Made by a program: the position numbers and the translations under genes | The notes under the pieces: generated by a model | What the model was told of the DNA's origin: nothing | The model's input: the letters and a program-made list of their open reading frames with translations, nothing else | Database searches by the model: none | DNA from: Sorex araneus | Lineage: Eukaryota; Chordata; Mammalia; Eulipotyphla; Soricidae | Direction: 5' to 3' | Assembly (NCBI RefSeq): GCF_027595985.1 | Contig: NC_073308.1 | Location: 13,670,511-13,734,510 of the forward strand | Length of the DNA stretch: 64,000 bases | Shown here: positions 25,884-63,505 of the stretch, piece by piece | Numbering within the stretch: the first letter of the stretch is position 1 | Layout of the letters: every line of letters begins with the position of its first letter

Positions 25884-26486
25884 CTTTTTTTAAAAAAAAA
25901 TATTTTCATAAAGTTGTTCACAATAATTGATTACATTCAATATTTCAACAACCAGTCCCACCACCATTACAACTTCCCACCACCATTATTTTGAATTTCC
26001 CCGCCACCACTCAAGCCTGCCCACAGGCAGATGTTAGATAATGTATTTTATATTGCTTGTTAGGAATTGCAAGAGATACCATGCAGCTGTGCACTCCTGG
26101 AATTCTAAAATTTTAGATAAGTAGGGTCTGGAGAAACCTCTGCAGCGAGCTGCTCGGATCAGAGATTCTTTGCTGTGTCTCTGGATCATGGCTGTTAATG
26201 CGCTTAAATGGCACGGGGCGGGGGGGCTGGGGGGCAGTTCGTGGGCGAGACAGCCCGGGTCCCATAGGGGCAGGGAGACGGGAAGGACCCGCCCATCCCC
26301 GTTCCTTGAGAACTGGAGTTTGTCGGCACTGGTGCCCGGTACCTGGGCTTCTCACTGGGTTCTGGAGGTTTGCAGCCACTGGGATTCCTTGAGGGCAGGG
26401 GAGGGACGACGCCTGCTCCCGTCTGAGGCACCGAATGAGATCGGCCTGGTTCAAGGTCCAGACGCATGTCTCTGTGTCTCTGCAGC
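25884..26486 (-). mobile_element. Complete composite retroelement, copy 1
   Basis: A 603-base unit flanked by 17-base direct repeats differing at one base: TTCCTGCTCCCTTTCTT (25867-25883) and TTCCTGCCCCCTTTCTT (26487-26503). Read on the minus strand, it starts with a GC-rich head of about 270 bases, passes into AT-rich sequence and ends in an A-rich tail. No long frame spans it. The tail is homologous to 56750-57110 and resembles the copy at 57669-58347. Possibly an internally deleted L1 or a non-autonomous family. Confidence 0.7.
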
Positions 26487-26503
26487 TTCCTGCCCCCTTT
26501 CTT

Positions 26504-26712
26504 TTCTTTTTCTTTTCTTTTTCTTTCTTCCTTTTCCTTCCTTTTTTTTCTTCTTCTTTTTTTTTTTTTTCTGCAGGAGTGGTCACACCCGGTGATGCTA
26601 GGGCTCACTCCTGACTCTGCACTCAGGAATTACTCCTGGCGGTGCTCGGGGACCATGTGGGATGCCGGGGTGCACCTGGCAAACGCCCTCCCCGCTGTGC
26701 CATCACTCCCTC
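26504..26712 (-). mobile_element. SINE, antisense, with long pyrimidine tail
   Basis: A C/T tract at 26497-26570 leads into GGTCACACCCGGTGATGCTA and ends CCGCTGTGCCATCACTCC. Confidence 0.8.
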
Positions 26713-27336
26713 TGCTCTCACCTCTTCCTTTTCTCTCTGCTGTCTCAGCATCTGTGAGAAGCTGGGTCTCCTCTGATTCAGCTGAGGGTTGCCTGGTGCC
26801 CAAGTGATTCTCACACCCTGCGGGCTGGAGGTGCCATGGACGGTGGGCGCTGCTGGGCCATGAGCTGCGCAGCCTGCACAGGAGTGGGGGCCAGCCCAGG
26901 GCTCGTGCCCGCTCCCCAGGGCCACTGAACACCCACTCGTAAGCTGCAGCCCCACTGTTCGGGCCAAACTCCCGTGTTCTGGGAGTAGTTTCTCCTGAGC
27001 TACAAGGAGGAACTCAAGAAGGATCCAGATCCAGACCCTGTTGCCCCAAGGCTGACTCGACGGCCCCCAGACCCACCCGCCACACCCAGGCCACCCCACC
27101 AGGCCCTGGGGAGTCAACCCCCAAATGAGACAGCTCAGAGGCAGTTCTTAGGGGGAGAGGGTGCGGGCATGGGCCGAGGAGGAAGGGTGCAGGCTGCTGG
27201 AATGGGGCTCTGCACTAAGGGAGCCCCCTGCCCACTTCAGGTTGCCATGCCAGGCTTGGGGAGGGGTTCAGCACTTCACAGCTGACTGGTGCCCGCGGTT
27301 AGAAACCAGCTCCAGGCTTCTCTCTGCACTTAAACA

Positions 27337-27342
27337 TTTATT
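27337..27342 (-). promoter_or_regulatory. RAB44: Candidate poly(A) signal AATAAA for RAB44
   Basis: AATAAA on the minus strand about 490 bases past the RAB44 stop. If used, the 3'UTR would contain an antisense SINE and a GT repeat (27402-27577). Inferred from position only. Confidence 0.35.
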
Positions 27343-27401
27343 ATTTTTCCTGGTTATATATCAGTATAGAAGAATAAATGTACACATATAAAAAGTAAAA
27401 T

Positions 27402-27524
27402 GAGGAGCCGAAACAATCGTTGTACAGCAGGAAGGGCATTTGCCCTGCACGTTGACTGACTAGGTTTGATCCCCTGAGCACTTTCAGGAGTGATCTCTGA
27501 GCGCAGAGCTCTGCCAGGCAGGAA

Positions 27525-27530
<6 letters not shown>
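27402..27530 (+). mobile_element. SINE running into (CA)n
   Basis: GTACAGCAGGAAGGGCATTT head and GAGTGATCTCTGAGCGCAGA body. The tail is (AC)n at 27529-27577. It lies antisense in the putative RAB44 3'UTR. Confidence 0.8.
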
Positions 27531-27580
<50 letters not shown>

Positions 27581-27830
27581 AAATGACTCGTCCCATAACT
27601 TCCCTTGGATCTTGAGACCTGGGATGTCTGGGTACTCGCCTTAAGCCTCCTTCCCAGAGTCCCCTTGCTGAGGGCTCTGGCCCTGCACCCCGTTCACCCT
27701 GCAGCTCTCTCGGACCAGAGGGGCAGTTTCCTGCTTTCTGGGTGCAGGGAGGCAGGTTGTCCAGGTCTCTGAGTCTCCTGCACACTGCTCTCTCCAGGGC
27801 AGCAGGGCCGGAGCAGGAGCCCCGGCCAGG

Positions 27831-54474
<26,644 letters not shown>

Positions 54475-54485
54475 GGTGCTTGAGC
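54475..54485 (-). other. RAB44: RAB44 5'UTR piece after a splice acceptor
   Basis: Eleven bases before the ATG are preceded by CCATCTCCAG, a good acceptor, so the first exon or exons are probably non-coding and lie to the right. The promoter was not located. Confidence 0.5.
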
Positions 54486-54704
54486 CTGGAGATGGAGGAG
54501 AGATGACACTGATGGACACTGAACACTGTCCCTGCCTCTTCCAGTCACCCCCAAGAAAGTTCACCACAGCTGATGAAGCTGCCTCCTGGGGGCCCAGGGG
54601 CCTGACCTCAGAGTCCACCTACCTGGCAGCCTCCGGCACATCCCCTCTGCCCCAGCTGTCCCAGCCCCTCAAGCCCCTCAAGCCTTGCTTCAGCTGTCAT
54701 GAGC

Positions 54705-54815
54705 CCTTTCCTGAAAGGGCCCCAGGGCCCCAGGGCCACATTTGGGGTGCTGGGAACCGAGCTTCGAGCCTTGCACGTGTCTGGTGTCTATCCCCATTAG
54801 CCGTCTCCCTGGCCT
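54705..54815 (-). mobile_element. SINE fragment, antisense, diverged
   Basis: GGCCACATTTGGGGTGCTGG and GCACGTGTCTGGTGTCTATC. Confidence 0.4.
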
Positions 54816-55110
54816 CAGTATCCCTTCTCTGTTCTGGCACCCACTGAGAGCCCTGAAGCACCCGCAGGCCCTTGGCCCATTTTCTCCCACTGTGGGGTCC
54901 CCATTCCACGGAGTCTCGCCTTCCAGGGGGTCCTTTCAGGTCTCTCCTCAGCCTCCCTTCTCTCAGCGTTGTTTCTCTGCTTCTTAACACTTGCCCTAGT
55001 GGGTCAAAGCTACTTCCTGTGGCTCTGACAACCCTGCATGAGGCGGGTTGGCCCCCTCATGTATGCCCTCCCGGAGCCCCCACCCGGCAGGCACAGCGGG
55101 ACTGACTCCC

Positions 55111-55494
55111 NNNNNNNNNNNNNNNNNNNNNNNNNNNNNNNNNNNNNNNNNNNNNNNNNNNNNNNNNNNNNNNNNNNNNNNNNNNNNNNNNNNNNNNNNN
55201 NNNNNNNNNNNNNNNNNNNNNNNNNNNNNNNNNNNNNNNNNNNNNNNNNNNNNNNNNNNNNNNNNNNNNNNNNNNNNNNNNNNNNNNNNNNNNNNNNNNN
55301 NNNNNNNNNNNNNNNNNNNNNNNNNNNNNNNNNNNNNNNNNNNNNNNNNNNNNNNNNNNNNNNNNNNNNNNNNNNNNNNNNNNNNNNNNNNNNNNNNNNN
55401 NNNNNNNNNNNNNNNNNNNNNNNNNNNNNNNNNNNNNNNNNNNNNNNNNNNNNNNNNNNNNNNNNNNNNNNNNNNNNNNNNNNNNNNNNNNNNN
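55111..55494. other. Assembly gap (384 N)
   Basis: Both gap edges carry the same 15 bases, GCGGGACTGACTCCC (55096-55110 and 55495-55509), so the flanking contigs may overlap and the gap may be false. Confidence 0.98.
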
Positions 55495-55920
55495 GCGGGA
55501 CTGACTCCCCTCTCTCCAGGGAGCCTCTGAACCTCCTGCAGATGAACACACAAAAATCATAGGTGCAGCCAGAAGAGGCACGATCTACGCCTGGTGACAA
55601 GTTCTGGAAGAGCACTCAAAAAGAAGCACTCAAAAAGGTAACCCAGGGCTTACCAGGGAGGGCTTCTAGGAGGAGGTTCCAAATTACACTAAGTTCTAAG
55701 GTAGGAGAGGTCCTACTTAACTCCAGTTCCCCTCTTAGTGCCAGGTTTGCTCTGGACATGTGAAGTCTCTGCTTCCTCTGCAGACTGTCATTCTCCCCTA
55801 AAACTGCGGGGTGACCTGCTGGACAACTGACTAGACTCGCAAAGAGGCTAATATTGCAGAGATATTGCAGAGATAAAGCGTATGGCAGGGAGATGGTTTT
55901 CTACCAGAGAGAGAAGACTA

Positions 55921-56110
55921 GGGGCTGGAGAGATAGCACAACGGGTAGGGCGTTTGCCTTGCACGCGGCTTCCCAGTACCCAGTTCGATTCCCAGTACCC
56001 CATGTGGTCCCCTGAGCACCGCCAGGGGTGATTCCTGAGTGCAGAGCCAGGAATAACACCTCTGTGCATTGCCGGGTGTGACCCAAAAAAAAGCAAAAAA
56101 AAAAAAAGAG
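55921..56110 (+). mobile_element. SINE, full length, with 15-bp target duplication
   Basis: AGAGAGAGAAGACTA flanks at 55906-55920 and 56111-56125. The tail is A-rich. Confidence 0.9.
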
Positions 56111-56559
56111 AGAGAGAGAAGACTAAAGAGAAACAACACCTAATCCAGCTATAATTCCTAGCCGGATTCATTTTCAGAGGGAGGAAAGGAAGAGTAAGGG
56201 ACATTTGGGGCCTGACTCGGGAGATTTGAACTCGGAGCATGAATGACGTGACACTGGACACGTGAGACTTGTGGGTGTGATGAAAGTGTGTGCGTGGTTC
56301 CAAGCCAACACAGAGTCAAACAGAGTGTTGTGATACGGGGGTGGTAGGAGCCAGCCCCCTGGCAGCTGAAACCTCCAGCACTCCACTCCTGCCACAAGCT
56401 CGAATGAGCCTCACCCGGGTGAGCCTATTCCTGGGCCTCTCCTACTCCGCACCTCCCGTTCCCAAGAGCAGCGCACCACGTTCGATGGGGTTTAAAGTAG
56501 AAGCAACCAGTTCTGGGGGAAATATATTTATACAGATAGAGATATAAGCACCAAGGCTC

Positions 56560-57115
56560 AACCGTTAACAACATATTACTAATCTCTTATAGAAGGGCTT
56601 AGTGGCCCAGGGTGAAATACAACAATCTTCACGTACTTCCCTCTAAGAAACCTTTTTTGTATCATATTTAGCAGATTATTCATAACAACAATACAAAATA
56701 AATTATTTTAGTTTTGCTTTGGGGGCAGGGTTTGGGGTTCGGGAAGGAAACATCTGAAATATGGTGGTTGGAAAGTATAATGATGGTGGGACTGGTGTTT
56801 GAATATTAATTGTAATCAAATTATTGTGAACAACCTTCACTGTCACTGTCATCCCGTTGCTCATCGATTTGTTCGAGTGGGCACCAGTAACGTCTCTCAT
56901 TGAGAGACTTATTGTTACTGTTTTTGGCATATCCAATACGCACGGGTAGCTTGCCAGGCTCTGCCTCAAGGGCTCGATACTCTTGGCGGCTTGCCGGGCT
57001 CTCCAAGAGGGGCAGAGGGAATCGAACTCGGGTCGGACGCATGAAAGGCGAATGCCCATCCGCTGTGCTATCGCTCCAGCCCGTGAACAACCTTATAAAA
57101 TTAAATTAAAGTTTT
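56560..57115 (+). mobile_element. Composite retroelement tail, forward, split by a SINE
   Basis: GATGGTGGGACTGGTGTTTG, then TCAAATTATTGTGAACAACC matches the reverse complement of the tail of the 25884-26486 element. It resumes after the SINE as ATAAAATTAAATTAAAG. The left limit is approximate. Confidence 0.6.
56838..57082 (-). mobile_element. Long-form SINE variant, full length, with target duplication
   Basis: GTGAACAACCTT flanks at 56826-56837 and 57083-57094. On the minus strand it runs from the GGGCTGGAGCGATAGCACAG head to a CAGTGACAGTG end with no poly(A). Confidence 0.92.
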
Positions 57116-57204
57116 AAGAAGAGAGGAACCCCCAATCTCCATGACCTTATAACCCAATGGGCCTAGTGGTTACGGCTCTGGGCACGTGCTTCTGAGATCA
57201 AGAA

Positions 57205-57365
57205 GCACGAGAGGCAAGAGCATTAGTACAGTGGGTGAGTGAGTCACGTGCCTTGCATGTGGCCTACTTGGGTTTGATCACTAGCACCACACATGGTTCC
57301 CCAAGCTATGCCAAGAGTGATTCTTGAGATCAGAGCCAGGAGTAAATCCTGAACATCACTGAGAA
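57205..57365 (+). mobile_element. SINE, diverged
   Basis: GCCTTGCATGTGGCCTACTT, then AGAGTGATTCTTGAGATCAG and an A-rich end. Confidence 0.75.
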
Positions 57366-57393
57366 AAGAGAAGGAGAAAGAAAGAAGGAGGGT

Positions 57394-57565
57394 GGGGCTG
57401 GAGCAATAGCACAGCGGGTAGGGCGTTTGCCTTGCACGCGGCCGACCCGGGTTCGATTCCCAGCATCCCATATGGTCCCTGAGTACCGCCAGGAGTGATT
57501 CCTGAGTGCAGAGCCAGGAGTAACCCCTGTGCATCACCAGGTGTGACCCAAAAAGCAAAAAAAAA
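57394..57565 (+). mobile_element. SINE, full length, near-consensus
   Basis: GGGGCTGGAGCAATAGCACA to GTGACCCAAAAAGC plus poly(A). AAGGAGGG on both sides looks like its target duplication. Confidence 0.94.
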
Positions 57566-57569
57566 GGAG

Positions 57570-57627
57570 GGAAGGAAAGGGGAAGAGAGAGGGGGGGGGA
57601 GGGAGGGAGGGAGGGAGGGAGGGAGAG
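57570..57627. repeat. (GGGA)n tract
   Basis: Purine repeat following the SINE poly(A). Confidence 0.9.
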
Positions 57628-57668
57628 ATATATGAGCATTAGTAGCAGAAGGTCTGACCCGACCTCTT

Positions 57669-58347
57669 ATTTTTTTTTTTTAGTTGAATCACCATGAAAA
57701 AAGTTACAAAGCTTTCAGGTTTAAGTCTCAGTCATACAGTGATCAAACCCCCATCCCTTCACCAGTGCACATGTTCCACCACCAAGAACCCCAGTATACC
57801 TCCCATCCCATACCCCCCCACACCTGTGTAGCTAATGATCTTCACTTTACTCTCTATATACTTTGATTACACTCACTATTTCAACAGAAAACTCACTATT
57901 ATTATTTGGAATTTTCCCCCAACAATCAAACCAGCTGAAAAGGCATCATTTGATCATTTGTTTTCCATTGCTGAGAATGAAGAGTATATGAGGCTGTCGT
58001 GGCTGCGCGGTTTTGGATTTTCGGTATTTTAGTAATTAAGTCAGAGAGATTTCTGCCAGAAGTCGCGTCACTGCAAGCTCGTACCTCTGGTTAGTGGGCC
58101 CTATAAGATGGTGGTCGCCACTCGGCCACCGCCGCCACCACTGCAGAAAGGAAAGGCCGAGAGAGAAAAACCTTTCCGCTCCCGGGGCGGCCTGGGGTCA
58201 CAGCCCAGTTCACAGTCCAGAGGCGTTTCTGCAAGAAGCCGCTGGGTGCCGAAAGTGGTTAGTAGGCCTCCGGGATCATGGGCTTTTCGGAGCAGAGCTG
58301 CCGTTCGTGTGCGGCCGCTCCGGGTCTCGTCTGGGCGGAGAGTGCGT
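57669..58347 (-). mobile_element. Complete composite retroelement, copy 2 (679 bases)
   Basis: Flanked by 13-base direct repeats with one mismatch: GACCCGACCTCTT (57656-57668) and GACCTGACCTCTT (58348-58360). On the minus strand it has a CpG-rich head (58347 to about 58060), an AT-rich body and a tail ending GGTGATTCAACTA then A(n), the LINE-like terminus seen at 51290. The 84-codon plus-strand frame at 58108-58362 falls inside it and is not credited as a gene. Confidence 0.75.
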
Positions 58348-58972
58348 GACCTGACCTCTTGACCTAAGATGTGGAAAGGCCTAAGCAGGCGGCTTGCAGA
58401 CAGTGGCACCTCTGACAGACCCTGGACTGCCACCCACTGCTGTGAGACTCGGATGCGTCCCTCAGGCCTGAAGCCTCATTGCCAGCACGGCCCCCTCCCT
58501 CTCTGCAGGCTTCCTCCTACGCTTCCCTTCTGCCAGGAGCCCTTCATTCACTGGCACTAGTTCCCGTCCAGCTGGGGAATGGAAGGCGCCTGTGGGCAGG
58601 AGCTGGCGCTTTGGCTCGCTGCCTGGAGCAGAGGGGCAGCTGCACTCAGAGAATAGCTGCAGACCGCCAGTGCCCGCAGGGGAAGGTGGCGAGGGTGATC
58701 CCACTGGCCCTCAGGCAGCACGTGTCAAGTCACCAGTGAAGGAACTGAGGGGACAGCGGAGGCAGAAGCTCCACGAGCATGTCACCACAAAATGGGCACC
58801 AGGCTGGCATGAACACCCCCAGGAGCACTTCCTGAGCAGGGAGAGCCTCAGTGGACAAAAAGCACTTTTGTGGGTCACAGACGCCCAGTGGGGCAGCTGT
58901 GGGTGGGGCCGGCTCAGCTGGGGGTTGTGCAACCTGGAAACTCAAGTTTCAAGTGCACTTCCGGCAGAGGAG

Positions 58973-58975
<3 letters not shown>

Positions 58976-59019
<44 letters not shown>
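58976..59019. repeat. (CA)n microsatellite
   Basis: About 21 pure CA units. Confidence 0.95.
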
Positions 59020-59022
<3 letters not shown>

Positions 59023-59479
59023 ATAGCAAGATAAGGTTCCCAGAACGGAAGCTTCTAGAACCCAAGTGCTGGAGGAGTCTACAGGGTTGTGGGCACTGTG
59101 CGGCTGCAGGAGGTGGCAAGCCTGACACCAAGCGCCTGTGGCCACACCCCTAGGACTCGCACCTCCCACCATGACTTCTGGGGAGCTCCCAGCCGATGCC
59201 CATCCACTCCTCTGTTCCCAGCAGCTAAAAGAAAGCTGCTCATTTCAGACACCTGCCGCCCACCTAGCGTCCACCCTCTCAGCCGTCAGTGCTGTCAAGA
59301 GGGCTGGGCAGAAAGGCAGCAAGTCTTCTGTGCCCATCCGTCATCAGGGGCCATGTGCACCCTCCTCCGGCCTACAGAACACCCTAAGCATACTCTGTGC
59401 CCCTTCATGGTCAGGCAGCAATGTGCAGACGCATGGGGGGATTCTTCAGTCAGTCCTCGGGGGCACATATGCGTGCACA

Positions 59480-60035
<556 letters not shown>

Positions 60036-60395
60036 ACACATGCCTTTCTCAGCCATCACCCATTCATCAGCCCTCACACTCATGTACAGTACTGTGGTTC
60101 CTTTCCAGTCTCTGTGGGTACATCTCTCTCTCTCAGCCATCCGAAGCTCATGTAGGACCCTTGGCATGTGAAGCCAGCTTTCTCCTTCACCAAATCCCAC
60201 TCAGTGCATTGTGGTGACAGCCTGAAATTCACAGCCTGAATGGCAGGAGGCCCCTGTGAGCAGGAGCACTCAAACACCCACCTCAGCTGTCCCACCTTCC
60301 CTCCCCACAGTCTTCACCCCAGAAGTCACAGTGTGACGCCAAACAAGAACAAATGTATCTCACTCCCAGGCCTCTGTGAGAACCAGCTTCGCAAG

Positions 60396-60562
60396 GGGCC
60401 AGAGCCATAGGACAGCAGGAAGGGCACTTGCCCAGAATGCAGCAGAAGGGTTTGATCCTGACACCTCATATGCCCCCGGGTCTCCCAGGAGCGGCCCTTG
60501 AGCACAGAGCCAGGAGCAAGCCCTGAGCACTGCTGGGTATGGCCCCCAAACAAACAGAAACA
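60396..60562 (+). mobile_element. SINE, forward, diverged
   Basis: GGGGCCAGAGCCATAGGACA through GAGCCAGGAGCAAGCCCTGA. Confidence 0.8.
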
Positions 60563-61583
60563 GTATCCCACTGTGGCACTTGGTTCGGGGGAGCTGTTAG
60601 CGGAGAGCCTGGGGTCAGGATGGAGTAGGGGATGTGGGTCGGGTCTCCCCGATTCCACTGTTCTCACCGGAGGAGTGACCAGTGGGGCCAGCCCTCCCCT
60701 CATTCAGTGCATTGAGAGTCACAGGACCCCGATTGTCCAGATTGGTGGAGCTGAGCCCCCTCCCTTATCCTCACTGAGAGAAGCCGAGACTGAGAAGCCA
60801 GGCAGGAGCATGCCAGGCAGGTGAGCCACTCCGCTCCGCTGCCAGCGCACCTCGTTCACTCTGCACCCACATCTCAGCTGCCCCCCCCCGCCCCACCTTC
60901 CAAAGGAAGAAAACCTCTGACAGCATCAGGGTGTGCCCACCTCTCTGAGGCTCCGATCCTGCATGCAGCCCGTACCTCCTGGGCCGGCGAGGCAGTGGCA
61001 GGCCTGGAGAGGCCTCGAGCTCTGGAACTGTTAACTGCCCCTTCTCTTGCCTCACTTCCTTCCGCCCGGCCAGCCAATCTCTGTGCTCATCTCTGGCGCT
61101 TCCTGCTGAGGTGGCCGCGGTGTCCTTTCACCATCGGCCCCAAATGCCCCCGCACCCCAGGATCTGGGAGATGAAGAATGTGGAGCAGAAGCTCTGAAGG
61201 CGGGGCCAGGGTGCCGCTCAAGTCAGGGCCCCCCACGGCAAGACAGGCCGGACCCGACTGGTTCAGGGTGAGCCATGCCTGGCCACCGCCAGCACTCCTG
61301 TCCCGGGCCAGCTGCGGGCCATGTTGGGCCCCAGTGTCAGTCTCACACCGTGTCTTGGAACAGCAGGGGGGGACACACACAGACCCAAGCCACATTCAGG
61401 GAGACTCTGACACAACCGCAGACTCAGCTGTGGAACTGCAGCCAGGAGAGCAACGCTACAGGAGAGCATGAGTTAAAATGGAGGAACCCAACCAAAAGGA
61501 AGAGGACTGGGGAGCCCCAGCACCTGACACGGTCCCCCAGCACAGAGAGAGGCAGGTGGTTCCAAAACAAACCCCAAAGCTGA

Positions 61584-61587
<4 letters not shown>

Positions 61588-61631
<44 letters not shown>
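61588..61631. repeat. (TG)n microsatellite
   Basis: About 21 pure TG units followed by a G run. Confidence 0.95.
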
Positions 61632-61864
61632 AGGGGGGGTTATTTATGATCAAAGTGGCATTTCAAATCACTGGAGAGAAGTGGTTCATTTAGTAAACTG
61701 GGAAACAGCCACTGGCACTGCTAATCCTCAAGACTGCTAGTGGAGCTGCTTTATGCCGATTAATCGCCAGGAAATGGCCAATGACCTGGAACTTCATTCA
61801 AAATCATATAAAAGCTGGAACTTCTTTCAAAATAAACACCAATAAAAGCTTTAAAACTTTCCTT

Positions 61865-62032
61865 TTTGGGGGGTCACACCCGGTGATGCACAGGGGATAC
61901 TCCTGACTCTGCACTCAGGAATTACCCCTGGTGATGCTCGGGGGACCATATGGGATGCTGGGAATTGAACCCGGGTCAGCCGTGTGCAAGGCAAACGCCC
62001 TACCCACTGTGCTATCGCTCCAGCCCCGCTCT
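61865..62032 (-). mobile_element. SINE, full length, antisense, with target duplication
   Basis: AAACTTTCCTT at 61854-61864 and 62033-62043. The body is well preserved. Confidence 0.92.
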
Positions 62033-62071
62033 AAACTTTCCTTAAAAATTATTTATTTATTAACTTTGATC

Positions 62072-62203
62072 GCACGGCAGAGCCTGGCAAGCTACCCGTG
62101 GCGTATTCGATATGCCAAAAACAATAACAAAAAGTCTCACAATGGAGATGTTACTGGTGCCTGCTCGAGCAAATCAATGAACAACGAGATGATGGTGACA
62201 GTG
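62072..62203 (+). mobile_element. Long-form SINE variant, 5'-truncated
   Basis: Starts at CGCACGGCAGAGCCTGGCAA and ends GATGATGGTGACAGTG. The tRNA-like head is missing. Confidence 0.85.
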
Positions 62204-62207
62204 ATTA

Positions 62208-62382
62208 ACTTTGGTTTGGGGGCCACACTCAGCAGTACTCAGGGCTTATTCCTGACTCTGAGATCAGGGATGATTCCTAGTGGGCTCGGGGCACCATATG
62301 GGATCCTGGGGATCGAACCGAGGTAGGACGTGTGCAAGGCAAGCACCTTCCCACTGAGTGACAGTGTACTATCACTCAGGCA
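62208..62382 (-). mobile_element. SINE, antisense
   Basis: GGGGGCCACACTCAGCAGTA through GTGTACTATCACTCAGGC. A short extra ACTGAGTGACAGTG lies near the head. Confidence 0.85.
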
Positions 62383-62559
62383 GGCCCACTTAAAAAAGTG
62401 CATTTTTGTGGTTTTTTTTTTTTTCAATAAACTGGAGAGAACGCACTAGGTGTTACCAGTATTCACAAAACTAAACTCACAAAGTTGGAGTTTGAGAAAC
62501 TAACTCTCAAAGTAGGCCAAATGGATAGAAGTTTAAGCATTTGAAAAGCTGAAGAGCCT

Positions 62560-62810
62560 TGAGGAACTGCACGATGGCTTAGAGCCTGCCTGCCAGTGCG
62601 TGGTCATGAATCTGACTCCCTGGCGTCCAGCATGCGGAGAGCAGTGCCAGCATCCCAGCGGTGATGCTTGTGCCACAAGCTGCTTCCGATCACGCTGCAG
62701 CAGGTATGAGAGCTCCAGCAAGCACCACAACCAAAAAGACGTGTAAGCACCATGACCCAGAAGCGCCATATCCAGGGAGCACGTGTGCGAGCCCACAGCC
62801 TTAGGTGCCT
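62560..62810 (+). repeat. Possible third tRNA-headed retroposon type, second example
   Basis: GTGGTCATGAATCTGACTCC, then CTGGCGTCCAGCATGCGG parallels 43595-43630. The downstream body is diverged. Confidence 0.35.
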
Positions 62811-62873
62811 CGACTATGATGAGTGACCCCCTGTCTGCTCCCCACAAGCTCATAGTGAGAAATGAATCACAAG

Positions 62874-63200
62874 GGGCGGAGAGAGCACAGCAGGGAAGGC
62901 AACTGCTTTGCACATGGCCCATCCAGGCTCGATCCCCGGCCCCCCATATGGTCCCCCAAGCACGCAGAGCCAGGAATAACCCTGAGCAACACCGGGTGCA
63001 GCCCCAAACAAAACCTAATAATAACAACAACAACAACAATAGGGGCTGCCTTGCGCACAGTCAACCAGGTTCAACCCTCAGCACCGCCAAGCACCAGCAG
63101 GTGTGATTCCTGAGTGCAGAGCCAGGAGTAACCCCTGAGCATCGCTGGGTGTCACCCAAACCACTGCCTCCCTCCAGCAAAAAAAAAAAAAAAGTAAATC
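62874..63200 (+). mobile_element. Two SINEs in series
   Basis: 62874-63020 (GGGGCGGAGAGAGCACAGCA head, AAC-repeat tail) and 63045-63200 (5'-truncated, ending in an A run). Confidence 0.8.
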
Positions 63201-63334
63201 TTAAAGTTGGGTGCAGCTGGGGATTTCTTTCAAAGTAATCTACGAAACGGTTCAGAGGACATGCCTTGCATGCGTGAAGCCCTGGATTTGATCTCCAGCA
63301 CTGAAAGATAAAATAAAATAAATAATAGAGGAAT

Positions 63335-63505
63335 GGGGCCAGAGAGATAGTACAGTGGGCCCGGTACTTGGTCACCCAGGTTTGATCCCAGGCACCCCAA
63401 TATGGCCCCCTAAACCCCACCTGGAGTGTCCCATGAGCACAGAGCCAGGAATAAACCTCGAGCACCAACAGGTGTGGTCCCCAAATAAGACAAACAAAAT
63501 GTAAT
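63335..63505 (+). mobile_element. SINE, forward
   Basis: GGGGCCAGAGAGATAGTACA through CAGAGCCAGGAATAAACCTC. Confidence 0.8.

Larger units (their letters stand above)
21787..27336. other. Intergenic stretch between the GPCR 5' side and RAB44 3' end
   Basis: Filled with SINEs, LINE tails, two related CA-repeat blocks and one complete composite retroelement (25884-26486). No exon of either neighbour was recognised apart from a possible upstream UTR exon of the receptor, which was not located. Confidence 0.6.

Noticed and set aside
57394-57470. tRNA-gene-like box A and box B sequences (here and in other SINE heads)
   Set aside because: They are the tRNA-derived heads of SINEs and are not followed by a complete cloverleaf and terminator.
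58108-58362. 84-codon plus-strand frame in CpG-rich sequence
   Set aside because: Lies antisense within the head of a bounded retroelement; nothing in the peptide is recognisable.
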